Positions 1-10,458 of a stretch of 36,024 nucleotides of DNA are shown piece by piece. A model generated the notes under the pieces. It had not been told where the DNA came from, searched no databases, and saw nothing but the letters and a program-made list of their open reading frames with translations. The stretch spans positions 1 through 36,024 of the forward strand of contig DYJB01000009.1 in NCBI GenBank assembly GCA_020723365.1, given 5' to 3'. Position 1 is the stretch's first letter. Each line of letters opens with the position of its first letter. The translations under genes were made by a program, and so were the position numbers. The DNA comes from Candidatus Aquidulcis sp. (lineage in GTDB: Bacteria; Chloroflexota; Anaerolineae; Anaerolineales; E44-bin32).

Positions 1-240
<240 letters not shown>

Positions 241-380
241 TGATGCGGAGAACTGGGCGTTCTTCTACAAGCGGACAGCGATCCGCGGTCAGCCAACTGC
301 TGAACGCTGAACGCTGACGGCTGCCAGCTTGATCTGCGCTAATCGGTTGAACAACCGAATACCTGACGTTGTGAAAACGT

Positions 381-500
381 CCCTTGGTGATTAGAGCGGC
401 GGGGGTACACCCGGTCCCATTCCGAACCCGGTCGTTAAGCCCGCTAGCGCCGATGGTACTTGGCCGGCGACGGCCTGGGAGAGTAGGCCATCGCCAAGGG
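381..500 (+). rRNA. 5S ribosomal RNA
   Basis: CCCTTGGTGATTAGAGCGG...CCCATTCCGAACCCGGTCGTTAAGC...CATCGCCAAGGG. The terminal helix pairs and the 5S core CCGAAC is present. Confidence 0.95.
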
Positions 501-937
501 ACTTTTCGATTCCACGCGGGCCTGCACCCAATCCCCACCGCCCTCGCCCCGCCGCGAGGGCGCGTGTGCGTTTCCCTGCCGACCTCCACCCACTCTACGC
601 CTCTGCCCCTCGGCGCCTGGAAAGGGGAAGGTTCCTGTGCGATCGGCCCGCGCCCACCGTGCCCCGGAGCCGCGGGGACTGGCCAGCAGGCCGCCGCCTT
701 CGTGCTTCCTCTCGGCATTCGAAGTTGCGGACCGCCGCCGGAGCGTCCTTCCGACCCGGCGGTGCTTCCATGGGGGAGGCGCGCCCCCGCGGGGACAAGC
801 CCCTCGGCACGCTGGACGGGCATACAATGGGCCGGGAGCATCCCCGGCGTGACCCTGACGGAAGCAGCGCGGACCGGCCGACCGGCGATCCGTTCCAGGC
901 ACATGGCCGGAGGCCCCGACCCGACGGTCCCGTAGAG

Positions 938-2392
938 ATGAAGCGCACACTCGATTCCCTTCTGCCCTTTGCGGTTGTGACCGCCTTCGCGCTGGTCGTC
1001 CTGCTCTTCCTGCCCTTCCGTTTCAAGTTCGAGTTCGACACCGACGAGGGGATCCAGCTGATGAAGGCGTTCCTCTATCTGAAGGGCCATGCCCTGCAGA
1101 CGGAGATCTTCAGCGATCAGCCTCCGTTCTTCACCCTCGTCCTGTCCCTGCTGTTCCAGCTTCTGGGGCCCAAGGTGATCGTCGGGCGCCTGGCGACCCT
1201 GGCGTTCGCCTGCCTGCTCCTCACTTGCGCCGCGCTCTACATCAGGCTGTTCTATGGACGCACGCACTTCCTGGTGGCCTTGCTCTTTCTGATCACGCTC
1301 CCGGGTTTCCCGGAATTGAGTGTCTCGGCCATGATCGGCCTGCCTTCGCTGTCGTTGGCGATGGCCTCGCTCCTGTTGCTGGGCTTGTGGCACAGAAGCA
1401 GGCAGACGGGGTGGCTGCTGCTGTCGGCGCTCGGGCTGGCCTTCTCGGTGCTGACCAAGGCCTTCTCGCTCATCCTGGTGCCGGTCTTCGCCCTGGCCAT
1501 CCTGGCCCACGAAATCGGCCGACGTTCCGGGGAGAAGCCATCCCTGCGCCTCCTGCGGCCCGCAGCCGCCTGGCTGATGGTCACGCTCGGAGGGGCCCTC
1601 ATCCTGCTGCTCGCCATCCTCGGCCCGCAGGGTTGGGACCAGCTGGTCCGCGTTCACCTGGCGGCGCAGGACGAAACGTTCCTGGCCCGCAGAGCCAGTG
1701 ATGCCCTTTGGGCGGCCTGGCCTCTGCTCGTGCTGGCAGCCATCGGAGCCGGGCGTGCTCTGCTCCGTCGGTCGTGGAGTGATCTGATCCTGGCAGGCTG
1801 GTTTGCCCTGGGCCTGGCAGCCCTGTTCATCAATCAGCCTTCCTGGTACCACCAGCATATTCTGGCGACCCTGCCGGCCGCCATGCTGGCCGGCATCACC
1901 GTGGCAGAGGCCGTGGAGGCTGTGCGGGTGCGAGGGCTGAGCCGCCTCGGCCGGGAGCGAGGATTGGCCTTCGGCCTGCTCGTGATCGTCTTCGCCGCAG
2001 GCTTCGCCGGCTTTCGCATCCGCGGCCACCTGGATGCCTACAAGCCAGGCCTGCCGAACATCGTGGACGACATCGAGCTGAAGGTTCGCGAGTACGAGGT
2101 GCTCGCCGCGCTGGAGGACGCCGATCCTCAGGGCGGCCTGATGGTGACCGATCGGCCGATGTTCGCCTTCCGGGCAGGACGCGAGGTCCCATCCGAATTG
2201 GCTGTCTTCTCCAACAAACGCTTGACGACGGGCTTGCTTGCCGAGGACCAGGTGATCGCGGCCATTCGGGCTTACGCACCGAAAGTGGTGCTCCTTGCCC
2301 GGTTCGAGCTGCCGCAGGTCCGAGCGCACCTCGAACAGGGCTACGAGCTGGTCTATGCCTACTACCCCTTCCGGCTGTACGTCCGTCCGTGA
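938..2392 (+). CDS. Membrane glycosyltransferase, GT39/ArnT-PMT-like (multi-TM)
   Basis: ORF 566..2392; likely start ATG 938 (MKRTLDSLLPFAVVTAFALVVLLFLPFRFKFEFDTDEGIQLMKAFLYLKGHALQTEIFSDQPPFF). Acidic 'DTDEG' motif in the first luminal loop and many TM segments. Confidence 0.8.
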   Translation: MKRTLDSLLPFAVVTAFALVVLLFLPFRFKFEFDTDEGIQLMKAFLYLKGHALQTEIFSDQPPFFTLVLSLLFQLLGPKVIVGRLATLAFACLLLTCAALYIRLFYGRTHFLVALLFLITLPGFPELSVSAMIGLPSLSLAMASLLLLGLWHRSRQTGWLLLSALGLAFSVLTKAFSLILVPVFALAILAHEIGRRSGEKPSLRLLRPAAAWLMVTLGGALILLLAILGPQGWDQLVRVHLAAQDETFLARRASDALWAAWPLLVLAAIGAGRALLRRSWSDLILAGWFALGLAALFINQPSWYHQHILATLPAAMLAGITVAEAVEAVRVRGLSRLGRERGLAFGLLVIVFAAGFAGFRIRGHLDAYKPGLPNIVDDIELKVREYEVLAALEDADPQGGLMVTDRPMFAFRAGREVPSELAVFSNKRLTTGLLAEDQVIAAIRAYAPKVVLLARFELPQVRAHLEQGYELVYAYYPFRLYVRP

Positions 2393-2516
2393 TGGACGGG
2401 GCCGATAGCCTGCAGGGCCGGCCATGGCGCCGGGCGTCGCTGCCCGGGGGTGTGCGCCCCGATGGCGGGCGAGCGGAGGCGTGCCTTCGTGCACGGACCG
2501 AGCCCGCGCGGTGCGA

Positions 2517-3173
2517 TCACGCGCCCGCCCGTTCCTTGAGCAGTTCGATCAGCGGATCGAGCAGCGCCAGGCTGAAACGATCCCCTTGCCGCCCGGCCGG
2601 GCGGCTCGCCTGGAGCGTGGCGATCACCTGAGGATCGAGCCCTTCAGCCGTCGCGCCAGGCCCCGCACCCTGCCCCATCCCTTGTCCGGGGACGAACCCG
2701 CCGGCCGGGCCGCTGCCGGAGGGGAGGTCTCCTCCCAGCCCGGCACGCTCGCCAACCGCCGCGCCGAACGGGGTAACGCCGAGTTCATCCATCAGGCTCG
2801 ACATGTCCTCAGGGCTCAGGTTCAGTGCGGCGATGGCGTCGTGCTGCTCATCGGGCAGGGCCTGGCTGATCTGCGTCTGGATCGCCTCGAGCTCGGCTGC
2901 CGCCGTCGTATCGCTCTCGAGCAAACTGCGGTACGCCTGCCACAGCGGCAGGAGCGTCTTCGCCTGAGTCGTGTCGACCGCCAGGTCCGTGTCCTCCAGC
3001 CTGAACAGGCCAACGATGTTCTGGACCATCGGAGAGAGCGCAGCCTGTGGGACGGAACCCTGACCCGCAGGTGCAGCGCCCGCATCCGTACTCCCGGCCG
3101 CACTCTCCACGCTCCCGCCGCAGGCGGAGAGCACAAAGACAATCGTCAATCCGAGCACCACAATCTTCTTCAT
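2517..3173 (-). CDS. Putative lipoprotein, last gene of a MacAB-type operon
   Basis: MKKIVVLGLTIVFVLSACGGS lipobox (LSAC). Start is ATG 3173 or the adjacent GTG 3176, with an upstream GGAG. Located 44-47 nt downstream of the permease stop. Confidence 0.8.
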   Translation of the reverse strand: MKKIVVLGLTIVFVLSACGGSVESAAGSTDAGAAPAGQGSVPQAALSPMVQNIVGLFRLEDTDLAVDTTQAKTLLPLWQAYRSLLESDTTAAAELEAIQTQISQALPDEQHDAIAALNLSPEDMSSLMDELGVTPFGAAVGERAGLGGDLPSGSGPAGGFVPGQGMGQGAGPGATAEGLDPQVIATLQASRPAGRQGDRFSLALLDPLIELLKERAGA

Positions 3174-3220
3174 CACGCTTCATCTCCATGGGTTCGGCGT
3201 GCCAGCGCCGGGGATGAGGT

Positions 3221-4450
3221 CTACTCGTGCCGCAGCGCCTCGATCGGGTCGAGCCGTGCGGCGCGATTGGCGGGGTAGAAGCCGAAGAACCCGCCCACCG
3301 CAGCCGCGGAGGCAAAGGCCAGAATGATCGATTCCGGGACGACCACGGTGGGCATCTCGCTGAAGACGCCGAAAAGCCAGGCTCCACCGACCCCGGCCAC
3401 GACGCCGACCGCTCCGCCCACCAGGCTCAGGAGCAGCGATTCGGTCAGGAACTGCCAGCGGATGTCGCTCGGGCTGGCCCCCACCGCCTGTCGGATGCCG
3501 ATCTCGCGCGTGCGCTCGGTGACGCTGACCAGCATGATGTTCATGATGCCGATGCCGCCGACGATCAACGACACGCCTGCCACCCAGGAGAGCAGCGAGC
3601 GGAAAGCGGCTGTTGTCGATTCGCGGGTATTGATGATGTCGTCCTGGGTGGTGACCGTGAAGTCCAGCGCCTCAAGGGAGACTTCGTGGCGCTTGCTGAG
3701 CAGCAACTTGATCTGAAGGATGGTCTCGTTGAGATCCTGGTCTTCGGCGACGGCGATGGTGATGGCGCGAACCCGATCCCCGACGATGCGGCTGAACTGC
3801 GCCGGCGTGAACTTCTGAAACACCACCGTAATCGGCGTGTAGAGCCGGCTGTCGAAGTCGGTCCCGCCGACGCTGCCCTTGGGCGCCGTGACGCCGACGA
3901 CGGTTAGTTTGGTCGTGCCGGCCGTCACCGTCTGGCCGATCGGATCGCTCTCGCCGAAAAGCTCCTCCGCCAGACCGGCGCCCAGGACAGCGACCTTCGC
4001 CTTGCGTTGGACCTCGGCCTCCAGAAGGAAGCGGCCGGACTGCAGGTTCACATCTCGCACGGTGGGAAAGGCCGGTGTCGTCCCGAGGATCTCCACTTCG
4101 TCCAGGCTGACGCTTCCGGCGCGCAGGCTGGCACTGGCGCCCTGTTCGACGATCACGCCCTCCACGCCGCGAATGCCTTCGTGGAGTGCGGCGGCGTCGT
4201 CGTAGACGAGCCCGCCGCTGGACATTCCTTCGCCCGGACCGCCGCGTGAGAACGAGGCGGTGACAAAAACCAGATTGCTGCCCAGGCCGGTGATCTGCTC
4301 CTCAATGGCCGCCTCGGTGCCGGCGCTGATCGCCACCATCACGATCACCGAGGCCGTGCCGATGATGATGCCCAGCATGGTCAGGAACGAGCGCAGCTTG
4401 TTCTTGCGGATGCTCTCCCAGGCCGTTCGCAGGAACTCGCGCGGGATCAT
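3221..4450 (-). CDS. ABC transporter permease, MacB/FtsX family
   Basis: [60 protein letters not shown]-terminal [36 protein letters not shown]. Confidence 0.95.
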   Translation of the reverse strand: MIPREFLRTAWESIRKNKLRSFLTMLGIIIGTASVIVMVAISAGTEAAIEEQITGLGSNLVFVTASFSRGGPGEGMSSGGLVYDDAAALHEGIRGVEGVIVEQGASASLRAGSVSLDEVEILGTTPAFPTVRDVNLQSGRFLLEAEVQRKAKVAVLGAGLAEELFGESDPIGQTVTAGTTKLTVVGVTAPKGSVGGTDFDSRLYTPITVVFQKFTPAQFSRIVGDRVRAITIAVAEDQDLNETILQIKLLLSKRHEVSLEALDFTVTTQDDIINTRESTTAAFRSLLSWVAGVSLIVGGIGIMNIMLVSVTERTREIGIRQAVGASPSDIRWQFLTESLLLSLVGGAVGVVAGVGGAWLFGVFSEMPTVVVPESIILAFASAAAVGGFFGFYPANRAARLDPIEALRHE

Positions 4451-5184
4451 GCCGCCGCCCCGGCGATCGTCTTCTCGACCGAGGCGCCGTTGGCCACGTC
4501 GGCCTGCACCCGGCCGTCGTGCATGGTGAGCACGCGGTCGGCGCGCGAGGCCAGCGCCGCCTCATGCGTCACCATGACGATGGTGCGGCCGGCGGCGTGC
4601 AGGCCGTGCAGCAATGCCATGATCTCCTCGCCGGACCGGCTGTCGAGATTCCCGGTGGGCTCGTCGGCCAGGATCAGGCTCGGGTCGTTGACCAGCGCCC
4701 GGGCAATGGCGACCCGCTGCTGCTGCCCTCCGGACAGTTCGTGCGGCTGGTGGTGGCCTCGCGCGGTCAGCCCGACGAGATCAAGCATCGTGCCGGCGAG
4801 GGCCAAGCGCGCCTCGGGCGTCCGGGGACGCTGGCGGTCGTACAGCATCGGCAGCATGACGTTGTGCAGCGCGCTGGTCCGGCCCAGCAGGTTGTAGGAC
4901 TGGAATACGAAACCCAACCGGCGGTTGCGCAGCAAGGCGAGCTGAGCCTTGTCGAGGCTGCCCACGTCTTCCCCGTCGAGGCGGTACGTTCCTTCCGTCG
5001 GCCGGTCGAGGCAGCCAAGGATGTTCATGAGCGTGCTCTTGCCGGAACCGGACGGGCCCATGATGGCCACGAACTCGCCGCGCTCGATGTTCAGGCTGAC
5101 GTGCTCGAGCGCCAGCACGACGCCGTCGCCAACGCCGTAGCGCTTGGACAAGCCCCGAAGTTCGATCAGCGGTCGGGACATCAT
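4447..5184 (-). CDS. ABC transporter ATP-binding protein, MacB/LolD-type
   Basis: Walker [10 protein letters not shown], signature [15 protein letters not shown], Walker [13 protein letters not shown]. 4-nt overlaps with neighbours. Confidence 0.97.
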   Translation of the reverse strand: MMSRPLIELRGLSKRYGVGDGVVLALEHVSLNIERGEFVAIMGPSGSGKSTLMNILGCLDRPTEGTYRLDGEDVGSLDKAQLALLRNRRLGFVFQSYNLLGRTSALHNVMLPMLYDRQRPRTPEARLALAGTMLDLVGLTARGHHQPHELSGGQQQRVAIARALVNDPSLILADEPTGNLDSRSGEEIMALLHGLHAAGRTIVMVTHEAALASRADRVLTMHDGRVQADVANGASVEKTIAGAAA

Positions 5185-6704
5185 TCGCCTGTCTCCACCA
5201 GGCCGGTGGAGACGACCTCGCCTGCCCGCAGGCCGGACGTGATCTCCGCCCAGGTCAGGTCCCGCAGCCCGACCTTCACCGGGCGAAGCTCGAGACTGCC
5301 GTCGGATGACACGACGAACACGGCAAAGGAATCCGTGTCGATCTCGCGCAACGCTTCCACAGGCACCAGCAGGGCGTTTTCAGCGCGCCCGGCAACCAGG
5401 TCCACGGTGGCGTTCAGTCCGACGGGCATCCGGCTCAGGTCCTGGGGGTTGTCGCCGTCCAGGACGGCAACTGCGTGGAGTAGGCCGGCGTTTTGGGATT
5501 GCGTCAGGCTCGGGTCGACCCGCACCAGCCGCCCGGTGAAGACGTCGTCGGGCAAAGCGTCGAAGACCACCTCGACCTCATTGCCCACGATGACCTTGTC
5601 CAGGTCCGTTTCGTCGAAGTAGGTATCCAGCGTGGCCAGGTTCAAGTCGGCCAGGGTGATGAAGGCGCCGGAGACCGAAGCCCCAACCTCGGCTCGAACC
5701 TCCATGACGGTTCCGGCGAACGGGGCGACGACCGTGGCCGACCTGAGATTGGTTTCTGCCTGGGCGAGATCAACTTCGGCCTTGGAAACCCTCAGTTCCG
5801 CCGCGGTGAGTTCGTCGGGGTTCAGCCCGTCCACCAGGCGCTTCGCCTCGAGCTCGGCCAGCGTGAGCCTGGCCTCGGCAATGGCCACATTCGCTTCGAG
5901 TTCCAATTGCTGGGTCTCCGTGGGATGACCCGTGTACCAGTTGAGGCTTGCCAGCGCCGACTGATACTGCTGCACGGCGGCGGCGTAGTCCAGATAGGCC
6001 TGCGCCTTGCGTTCCCCATCGCTGCTGGGAGCGGAGTCATATACGCCCTTGGCGCGGTCGACGTTGTCCTGCGCCACGGCGAGCTTGGCCTGCGCGGCCT
6101 TCAGCGTCGTGCTGCTGGCCCGATAGCCCGCCTGCTGGTATTGCCAGGCCGACTGGGCGTCGGCCAGCGCTTCTTGAGCCTCGGCCACCGCCAGCTTGGC
6201 TTGCGCCTGGGCCAAGGGTGCCTGGTCCTTCAGCGTCTGGAGGGCCAACCGGGCGGCAGAGAGGTCGAGCTTGGCCTGGGTGACGGCAGCCTCAAGCGTC
6301 TCACGGTCCGCTTGTTCGGCGAGGACGTCGCCGGCGTCGACCGCATCGCCCGGCTCGACGCTCAGTGATGCAATCGTCCCCTGGGTCCCAAACCCCAGCT
6401 CGACGCTGGCCCCGACGATCAGCGTCCCCGAGCCGCTGGCCGTCAGGCTCAGGCTGCCGGTTCGGACCGTCGCCGTCTGGAGGGTGGGGGTTTCCTCCGC
6501 CGCAGCCTGCGCCGACTGGCTCAAGCCTCGGAAAGCCAACCCGCCACCCACCAGCACCAGCAGCGCCGCCGCGGCAACACCCCAGCGGCGCTTCCCGATC
6601 CAGATGTGCTCCGACCAACCGATGCGCGCGGCTCGCCACATCGCGAGCACCGTGGACGGTAAGCGGCGGATGGCGCTCCGCATCGGGCCAGGAGTTCTGT
6701 TCAC
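5181..6704 (-). CDS. Efflux transporter periplasmic-adaptor-like (HlyD/MacA family)
   Basis: Single N-terminal TM, long coiled-coil, lipoyl-like halves (GTIASLSVEPGDAVDAGDVLAEQ...VVAPFAGTVMEVRAEVGASVSG). Start GTG 6704, or a downstream ATG giving MRSAIRR. Confidence 0.93.
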   Translation of the reverse strand: MNRTPGPMRSAIRRLPSTVLAMWRAARIGWSEHIWIGKRRWGVAAAALLVLVGGGLAFRGLSQSAQAAAEETPTLQTATVRTGSLSLTASGSGTLIVGASVELGFGTQGTIASLSVEPGDAVDAGDVLAEQADRETLEAAVTQAKLDLSAARLALQTLKDQAPLAQAQAKLAVAEAQEALADAQSAWQYQQAGYRASSTTLKAAQAKLAVAQDNVDRAKGVYDSAPSSDGERKAQAYLDYAAAVQQYQSALASLNWYTGHPTETQQLELEANVAIAEARLTLAELEAKRLVDGLNPDELTAAELRVSKAEVDLAQAETNLRSATVVAPFAGTVMEVRAEVGASVSGAFITLADLNLATLDTYFDETDLDKVIVGNEVEVVFDALPDDVFTGRLVRVDPSLTQSQNAGLLHAVAVLDGDNPQDLSRMPVGLNATVDLVAGRAENALLVPVEALREIDTDSFAVFVVSSDGSLELRPVKVGLRDLTWAEITSGLRAGEVVSTGLVETGE

Positions 6705-7016
6705 AACGACCCCCGATCAGGCTGTTTCGTCTTCCGAGCCTGACGATAGGAGGATCCTGTCGCGAACCCGGGGAGATATCGTGTGGAAAGTGTGAAGCCT
6801 GCCTGGCGGATGGAGGGGTGGAGGCGGGCCGGCTTCCCGTCCACGCGCGCGGCTCGCCCTGGCGGCCTCCCAGGGCAAGGCGGCGACCGGGCCGGCCAAG
6901 CAGGCCCATCGGGTGCGGGCCCGAGTGCGCCGAATCGCGCCCCGCCGGGCTGGCATGCGTCAGTTGCATTGCCTGTCGGCCCGAGGGAGAATCTGGGTAT
7001 CCAATCCGGAGGGGCG

Positions 7017-8255
7017 ATGCCTGAACCGAACGGCATGATCACGCACGTCGAGGACATCGGCTGGGAGAACCGCCTGGCTGCCCGCGCCCGGCGGATGCAG
7101 AGTTCGGTGATCCGGGAACTGCTCAAGCTGACGTCGCAGCCGGACATCATCTCCTTCGCCGGCGGGCTGCCGGCGCCGGACTTCTTCCCCATCCGCGAGG
7201 TGCAGGAGGCCTGCCGCTACATCCTGCAGCACCACGGGCCCATCGCCCTGCAGTACAGCCCCACCGAAGGCTACCAGCCGCTCAAGGAGTGGCTGGCTGA
7301 GACGATGTCCAAGTACGGCATCTGGGTGGAATCCGACAACATCATGATGGTCAACGGCTCCCAGCAGGCGCTGGATCTGGTGGGCAAGCTGTTCGTCGAC
7401 CCGGACACCTGTGTCGTCTGCAGCCGTCCGACCTACCTGGGCGCCATCCAGGCCTGGGATGCCTACGAGGCTCGCTACTGCACCGTCCCGATGGATGAGG
7501 ACGGGATGATCGTCGAGGAGCTTCCGGCGCTTCTCGACAAGGGCAAGCATCGGCCGCGCTTCGTCTACGTGCTGCCCAACTTCCACAACCCGGCCGGCAC
7601 TACGCTCTCGCAGTCGCGCCGCGAGCAGCTGGCGGAGATCGCTCGACGTTACGACCTGGTGATCATTGAGGACGATCCCTACGGCGAGCTGCGCTTCGAG
7701 GGGGCGGATCTGACGCCCCTCTTCCGCCTGGCGCCCGAGCGCACCATCTACCTGAGCACCTTCTCTAAGACGCTTGCCCCGGGTTTCCGTCTGGCATGGG
7801 TGGTGGCGCCCAAGCCGATCATCACGCGCCTGGTGCAGGCCAAGCAAGGGGCCGATCTGAACACCGGGGCCTTCATCCAGATGGTGGCCAACGATGTCTG
7901 CCAGCGAGGCATCCTGCGACAGCACGTTCGCCGGTTGCGCAACGTTTACCGTTCACGCCGCGACGCCATGGTCGACGCGTTGCAGGAGCACATGCCCGGC
8001 GGCGTGACCTGGACGGTGCCCCAGGGCGGGCTGTTCCTGTGGGTGCGCACCTCGGATCAGATCGACACGCGCGAGTTCATGAAGACGGCCATCGCCGCCA
8101 AAGTGGCTTTCGTGCCGGGCTTTGCCTTCTACCCTGGCGAGCAGGGCGGCGAGCACTCGATGCGCATGAACTTCTCCTACTGCAACGAGGAGACGATCAA
8201 CGAGGGCATCTACCGCCTGGGGGTGGCCATGAAGAAGGAGCTCGCCGGCGCGTAG
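7017..8255 (+). CDS. PLP-dependent aminotransferase, class I/II (2-aminoadipate/LysN-like)
   Basis: ORF 6783..8255; likely start ATG 7017 after GGAGGGG. Motifs: ISFAGGLPAPDFFP, VYVLPNFHNPAGTTLS, EDDPYGELRF, YLSTFSKTLAPGFRLAWV (PLP Lys). Confidence 0.93.
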   Translation: MPEPNGMITHVEDIGWENRLAARARRMQSSVIRELLKLTSQPDIISFAGGLPAPDFFPIREVQEACRYILQHHGPIALQYSPTEGYQPLKEWLAETMSKYGIWVESDNIMMVNGSQQALDLVGKLFVDPDTCVVCSRPTYLGAIQAWDAYEARYCTVPMDEDGMIVEELPALLDKGKHRPRFVYVLPNFHNPAGTTLSQSRREQLAEIARRYDLVIIEDDPYGELRFEGADLTPLFRLAPERTIYLSTFSKTLAPGFRLAWVVAPKPIITRLVQAKQGADLNTGAFIQMVANDVCQRGILRQHVRRLRNVYRSRRDAMVDALQEHMPGGVTWTVPQGGLFLWVRTSDQIDTREFMKTAIAAKVAFVPGFAFYPGEQGGEHSMRMNFSYCNEETINEGIYRLGVAMKKELAGA

Positions 8256-8315
8256 CGCGGAACCCGGCGCGGCGGGGAGCAACGCCCCGTCGGAAGCACG
8301 CAGCGAGGAATCGGC

Positions 8316-8344
8316 ACGGGGGCGGGCCCCAAACCCGCCCCCGT
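8316..8344 (+). terminator. Probable terminator hairpin downstream of the aminotransferase
   Basis: ACGGGGGCGGG-CCCCAAA-CCCGCCCCCGT, 11-bp perfect stem. Confidence 0.65.
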
Positions 8345-8805
8345 TCATTGCCCGGTCAAGGACCCCTTGCCCCGGGAGCGGAGCAGGACATACCCTCGGG
8401 ACGGAATCGAGAGGGGCACCGATAGTCGGAAGGCGGCCGAGTCGCTCCGCAGGCTCGACGCCCCACCAGGACGGCTCTGGCTGACCCAGGACTTGCGCTG
8501 AGTCGGGTGTCTCAATGGGCCGCCCGGGTGAAGACCTCACGGCCGGCTGTCGCGGGCCGCACAGCCGCACCCCGGCGCCAGCGGGTGCGTCCGAGTGCTC
8601 CTGGGTCCCGAGCGCTCTCACCCTCCTTGACATGAATACCCCGTATGCGTGGCGCCTGACCCGTCAGGAGGGCCGCATATGGCCATGCCGGGAGCGGCTT
8701 CGGCGTCCAGCCGGTCCCGAGCCCCCATCCGGCATACCTCGTGCAACAGCAAGAAGGCCGGAGTCGCCCGGGGTCTGGGTGCGATCTCTCAAAGGGAGAT
8801 GCGGG

Positions 8806-9252
8806 GTGGAGACGACCTACTGTCTGGCGTGTGCCGCCGCCGGGGTGGCCAAGAGAACGCACGCGCGCGTGGGCCAACGCCTGACGCGGCCGTACGTCAT
8901 CGTGGTGGTCGATGACGAGCCCGACTTCTGCGCGGTGGTCAGCGAGCTGCTGCGCAGCCAAAACATGGTCGTGCACAAGGCCTTCAGTGCCACGGAGGCG
9001 CTGGTGCTGATGTCCGAGGTCCAGCCGGACCTGGTGCTAACGGATGTGATGATGCCGGAAATCAACGGTCTTGAGCTCATCCGGCGGCTGCGCGCCGATC
9101 CCCTGCTTGGACAGGTGCCGACGGTCGTCGTCAGCGCCCTCGTCAAGCGCGAGGAACGCGAGGCCGCCATGGACGCAGGCGCAGATGCCTTCATACCCAA
9201 GCCGTTCTCGGTGCGCGAACTGCGGGAGACGATCGCCGCCTACCTGCACTGA
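8806..9252 (+). CDS. Response regulator, single REC domain
   Basis: YVIVVVDDEPDFCAVVSELLRSQN...PDLVLTDVMMPEINGLELIRRLR...VVVSALVKREEREAAMDAGADAFIPKPFSVRELRETI. GTG 8806 after AAAGGGAG is a candidate start. Confidence 0.88.
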   Translation: METTYCLACAAAGVAKRTHARVGQRLTRPYVIVVVDDEPDFCAVVSELLRSQNMVVHKAFSATEALVLMSEVQPDLVLTDVMMPEINGLELIRRLRADPLLGQVPTVVVSALVKREEREAAMDAGADAFIPKPFSVRELRETIAAYLH

Positions 9253-9277
9253 CGCGCCCGAGCCCCAGGTGCGAATC

Positions 9278-9300
9278 GCGCCGCCGCAGGGCGGCGCTTT
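9278..9300. terminator. Terminator hairpin between convergent genes
   Basis: GCGCCGCC-GCAG-GGCGGCGC-TTT, 8-bp stem, between the response regulator (+) and the FGE-like gene (-). Confidence 0.6.
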
Positions 9301-9310
9301 GCGTTTCCTC

Positions 9311-10363
9311 TCAGGGTGCGGCGGCGGAGGCAGACAGGGCGCAGCGGAAGCCCAGGTCGCTGCGCGTGCTGTCCGGAGCCTGGTAGTGCCGGTTGGCCGA
9401 GCGGGCGTAGACCAGGGAGCGAACATGCACACCGTCGGACCACGAAGCGCCGCGTACGACGCGCCACGTGCCATCCTGCGGGCCGGCCGGATTGCGCAAG
9501 GGGGACTCCCGATAGGCCGCAGCAGCGTACCAGTCGGCGGTCCACTCCCAGACGTTGCCGGCCATGTCGAGCGCCTGAAAAGGACTGGCGCCTTTGGGGT
9601 AGCTGCCGACCGGCGCCGTCTCCGCATAGCCGTCGTCGATGTTCGGAACGTGCCAGCTGAACGCGCAGCGCTCGTCGCAGAAGTTGAGTTTCTCCGGATC
9701 CGCTACGCCGATCCACTCCCAGGGGAAGCGGCGGGCATCGGTGCCCCGGGAGGCCTTTTCCCATTCGGCTTCCGTCGGCAGCCGGCGGCCGGCCCAGGTG
9801 CAGTAGGCCGATGCCTGGTCCCAGCTGACGTTGACAACCGGGTAGTCGTCGTAGGCCGGGTCGCCGAAGTAGGGGTGGGGTGAGTAGGGGGCGAAGGCCG
9901 ACGGGGGCGGGGTGCAGGCGCCGGCTTGCACGCAGGTGGCATACATGCCGTTGGTGACTTCCGTCTGATCGATCCAGTAGCCGTCCAGGAAGACGCGCCG
10001 CAGCGGGATCTCGTCGGGCTCGGCGTAGGCGTCGTCGGCGCCTGAGCCCATCCAGAATCCACCCTCCGGGATGCCGAGCAGAGTCATGCCGTCGGAAGGT
10101 GATACCCAGGTCAGGCGCTCGGCGCGCAGCACGGGCAGGGGTCCGGAATCGACGGGCGTGCGCGTGGGCCGCGGAGCGGGCGTTGGCGTGACGTCTGGCG
10201 TGATCCAGTGCAGGGGCCGGGTGGCCAGCACGAAGGGCGTCGGCGTCGTCGTCGGCGCGGGGGCCTGGGGCGTGGCCGCCACCGCCGGGGGCGAGGCCGG
10301 GGCGCAGCCCGCCAGCACGCCGCTCAGGGCGGCGATCAGGAGGATCGGTCGCCGGGTGTCCAT
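9311..10363 (-). CDS. Formylglycine-generating-enzyme/sulfatase-modifying-factor (SUMF1) fold lipoprotein
   Basis: Lipobox MDTRRPILLIAALSGVLAGCAP. Motifs: EGGFWMGSGADDAYAEPDEIPLRRVFLDGYWIDQTEVTNGMYATCV, RLPTEAEWEKASRG, DMAGNVWEWTADWY, VRGASW, GFRCA. Confidence 0.92.
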   Translation of the reverse strand: MDTRRPILLIAALSGVLAGCAPASPPAVAATPQAPAPTTTPTPFVLATRPLHWITPDVTPTPAPRPTRTPVDSGPLPVLRAERLTWVSPSDGMTLLGIPEGGFWMGSGADDAYAEPDEIPLRRVFLDGYWIDQTEVTNGMYATCVQAGACTPPPSAFAPYSPHPYFGDPAYDDYPVVNVSWDQASAYCTWAGRRLPTEAEWEKASRGTDARRFPWEWIGVADPEKLNFCDERCAFSWHVPNIDDGYAETAPVGSYPKGASPFQALDMAGNVWEWTADWYAAAAYRESPLRNPAGPQDGTWRVVRGASWSDGVHVRSLVYARSANRHYQAPDSTRSDLGFRCALSASAAAP

Positions 10364-10458
10364 GCTGTGGGGGCAGAGTGTAGCACCATGTGCGCCGTGT
10401 CCGCGGCCCAGCAGACCTGAGCTTGCCCCGCGCGCGAGGCGGTAGTAGGATGCGCAGC

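Noticed and set aside
618-700. Stretch with faint resemblance to a cobalamin riboswitch core (AAGGGGAAGGTTCCTGTGCG...CCCGCGCCCACCGTG)
   Set aside because: Key conserved positions and spacing do not match, and the downstream gene is not B12-related. A covariance-model scan would be needed to revive this.
8627-8655. TTGACA at 8627 as a promoter for the response regulator
   Set aside because: No acceptable -10 at 16-18 nt spacing (TGGCGC), and 150+ nt from the start codon.
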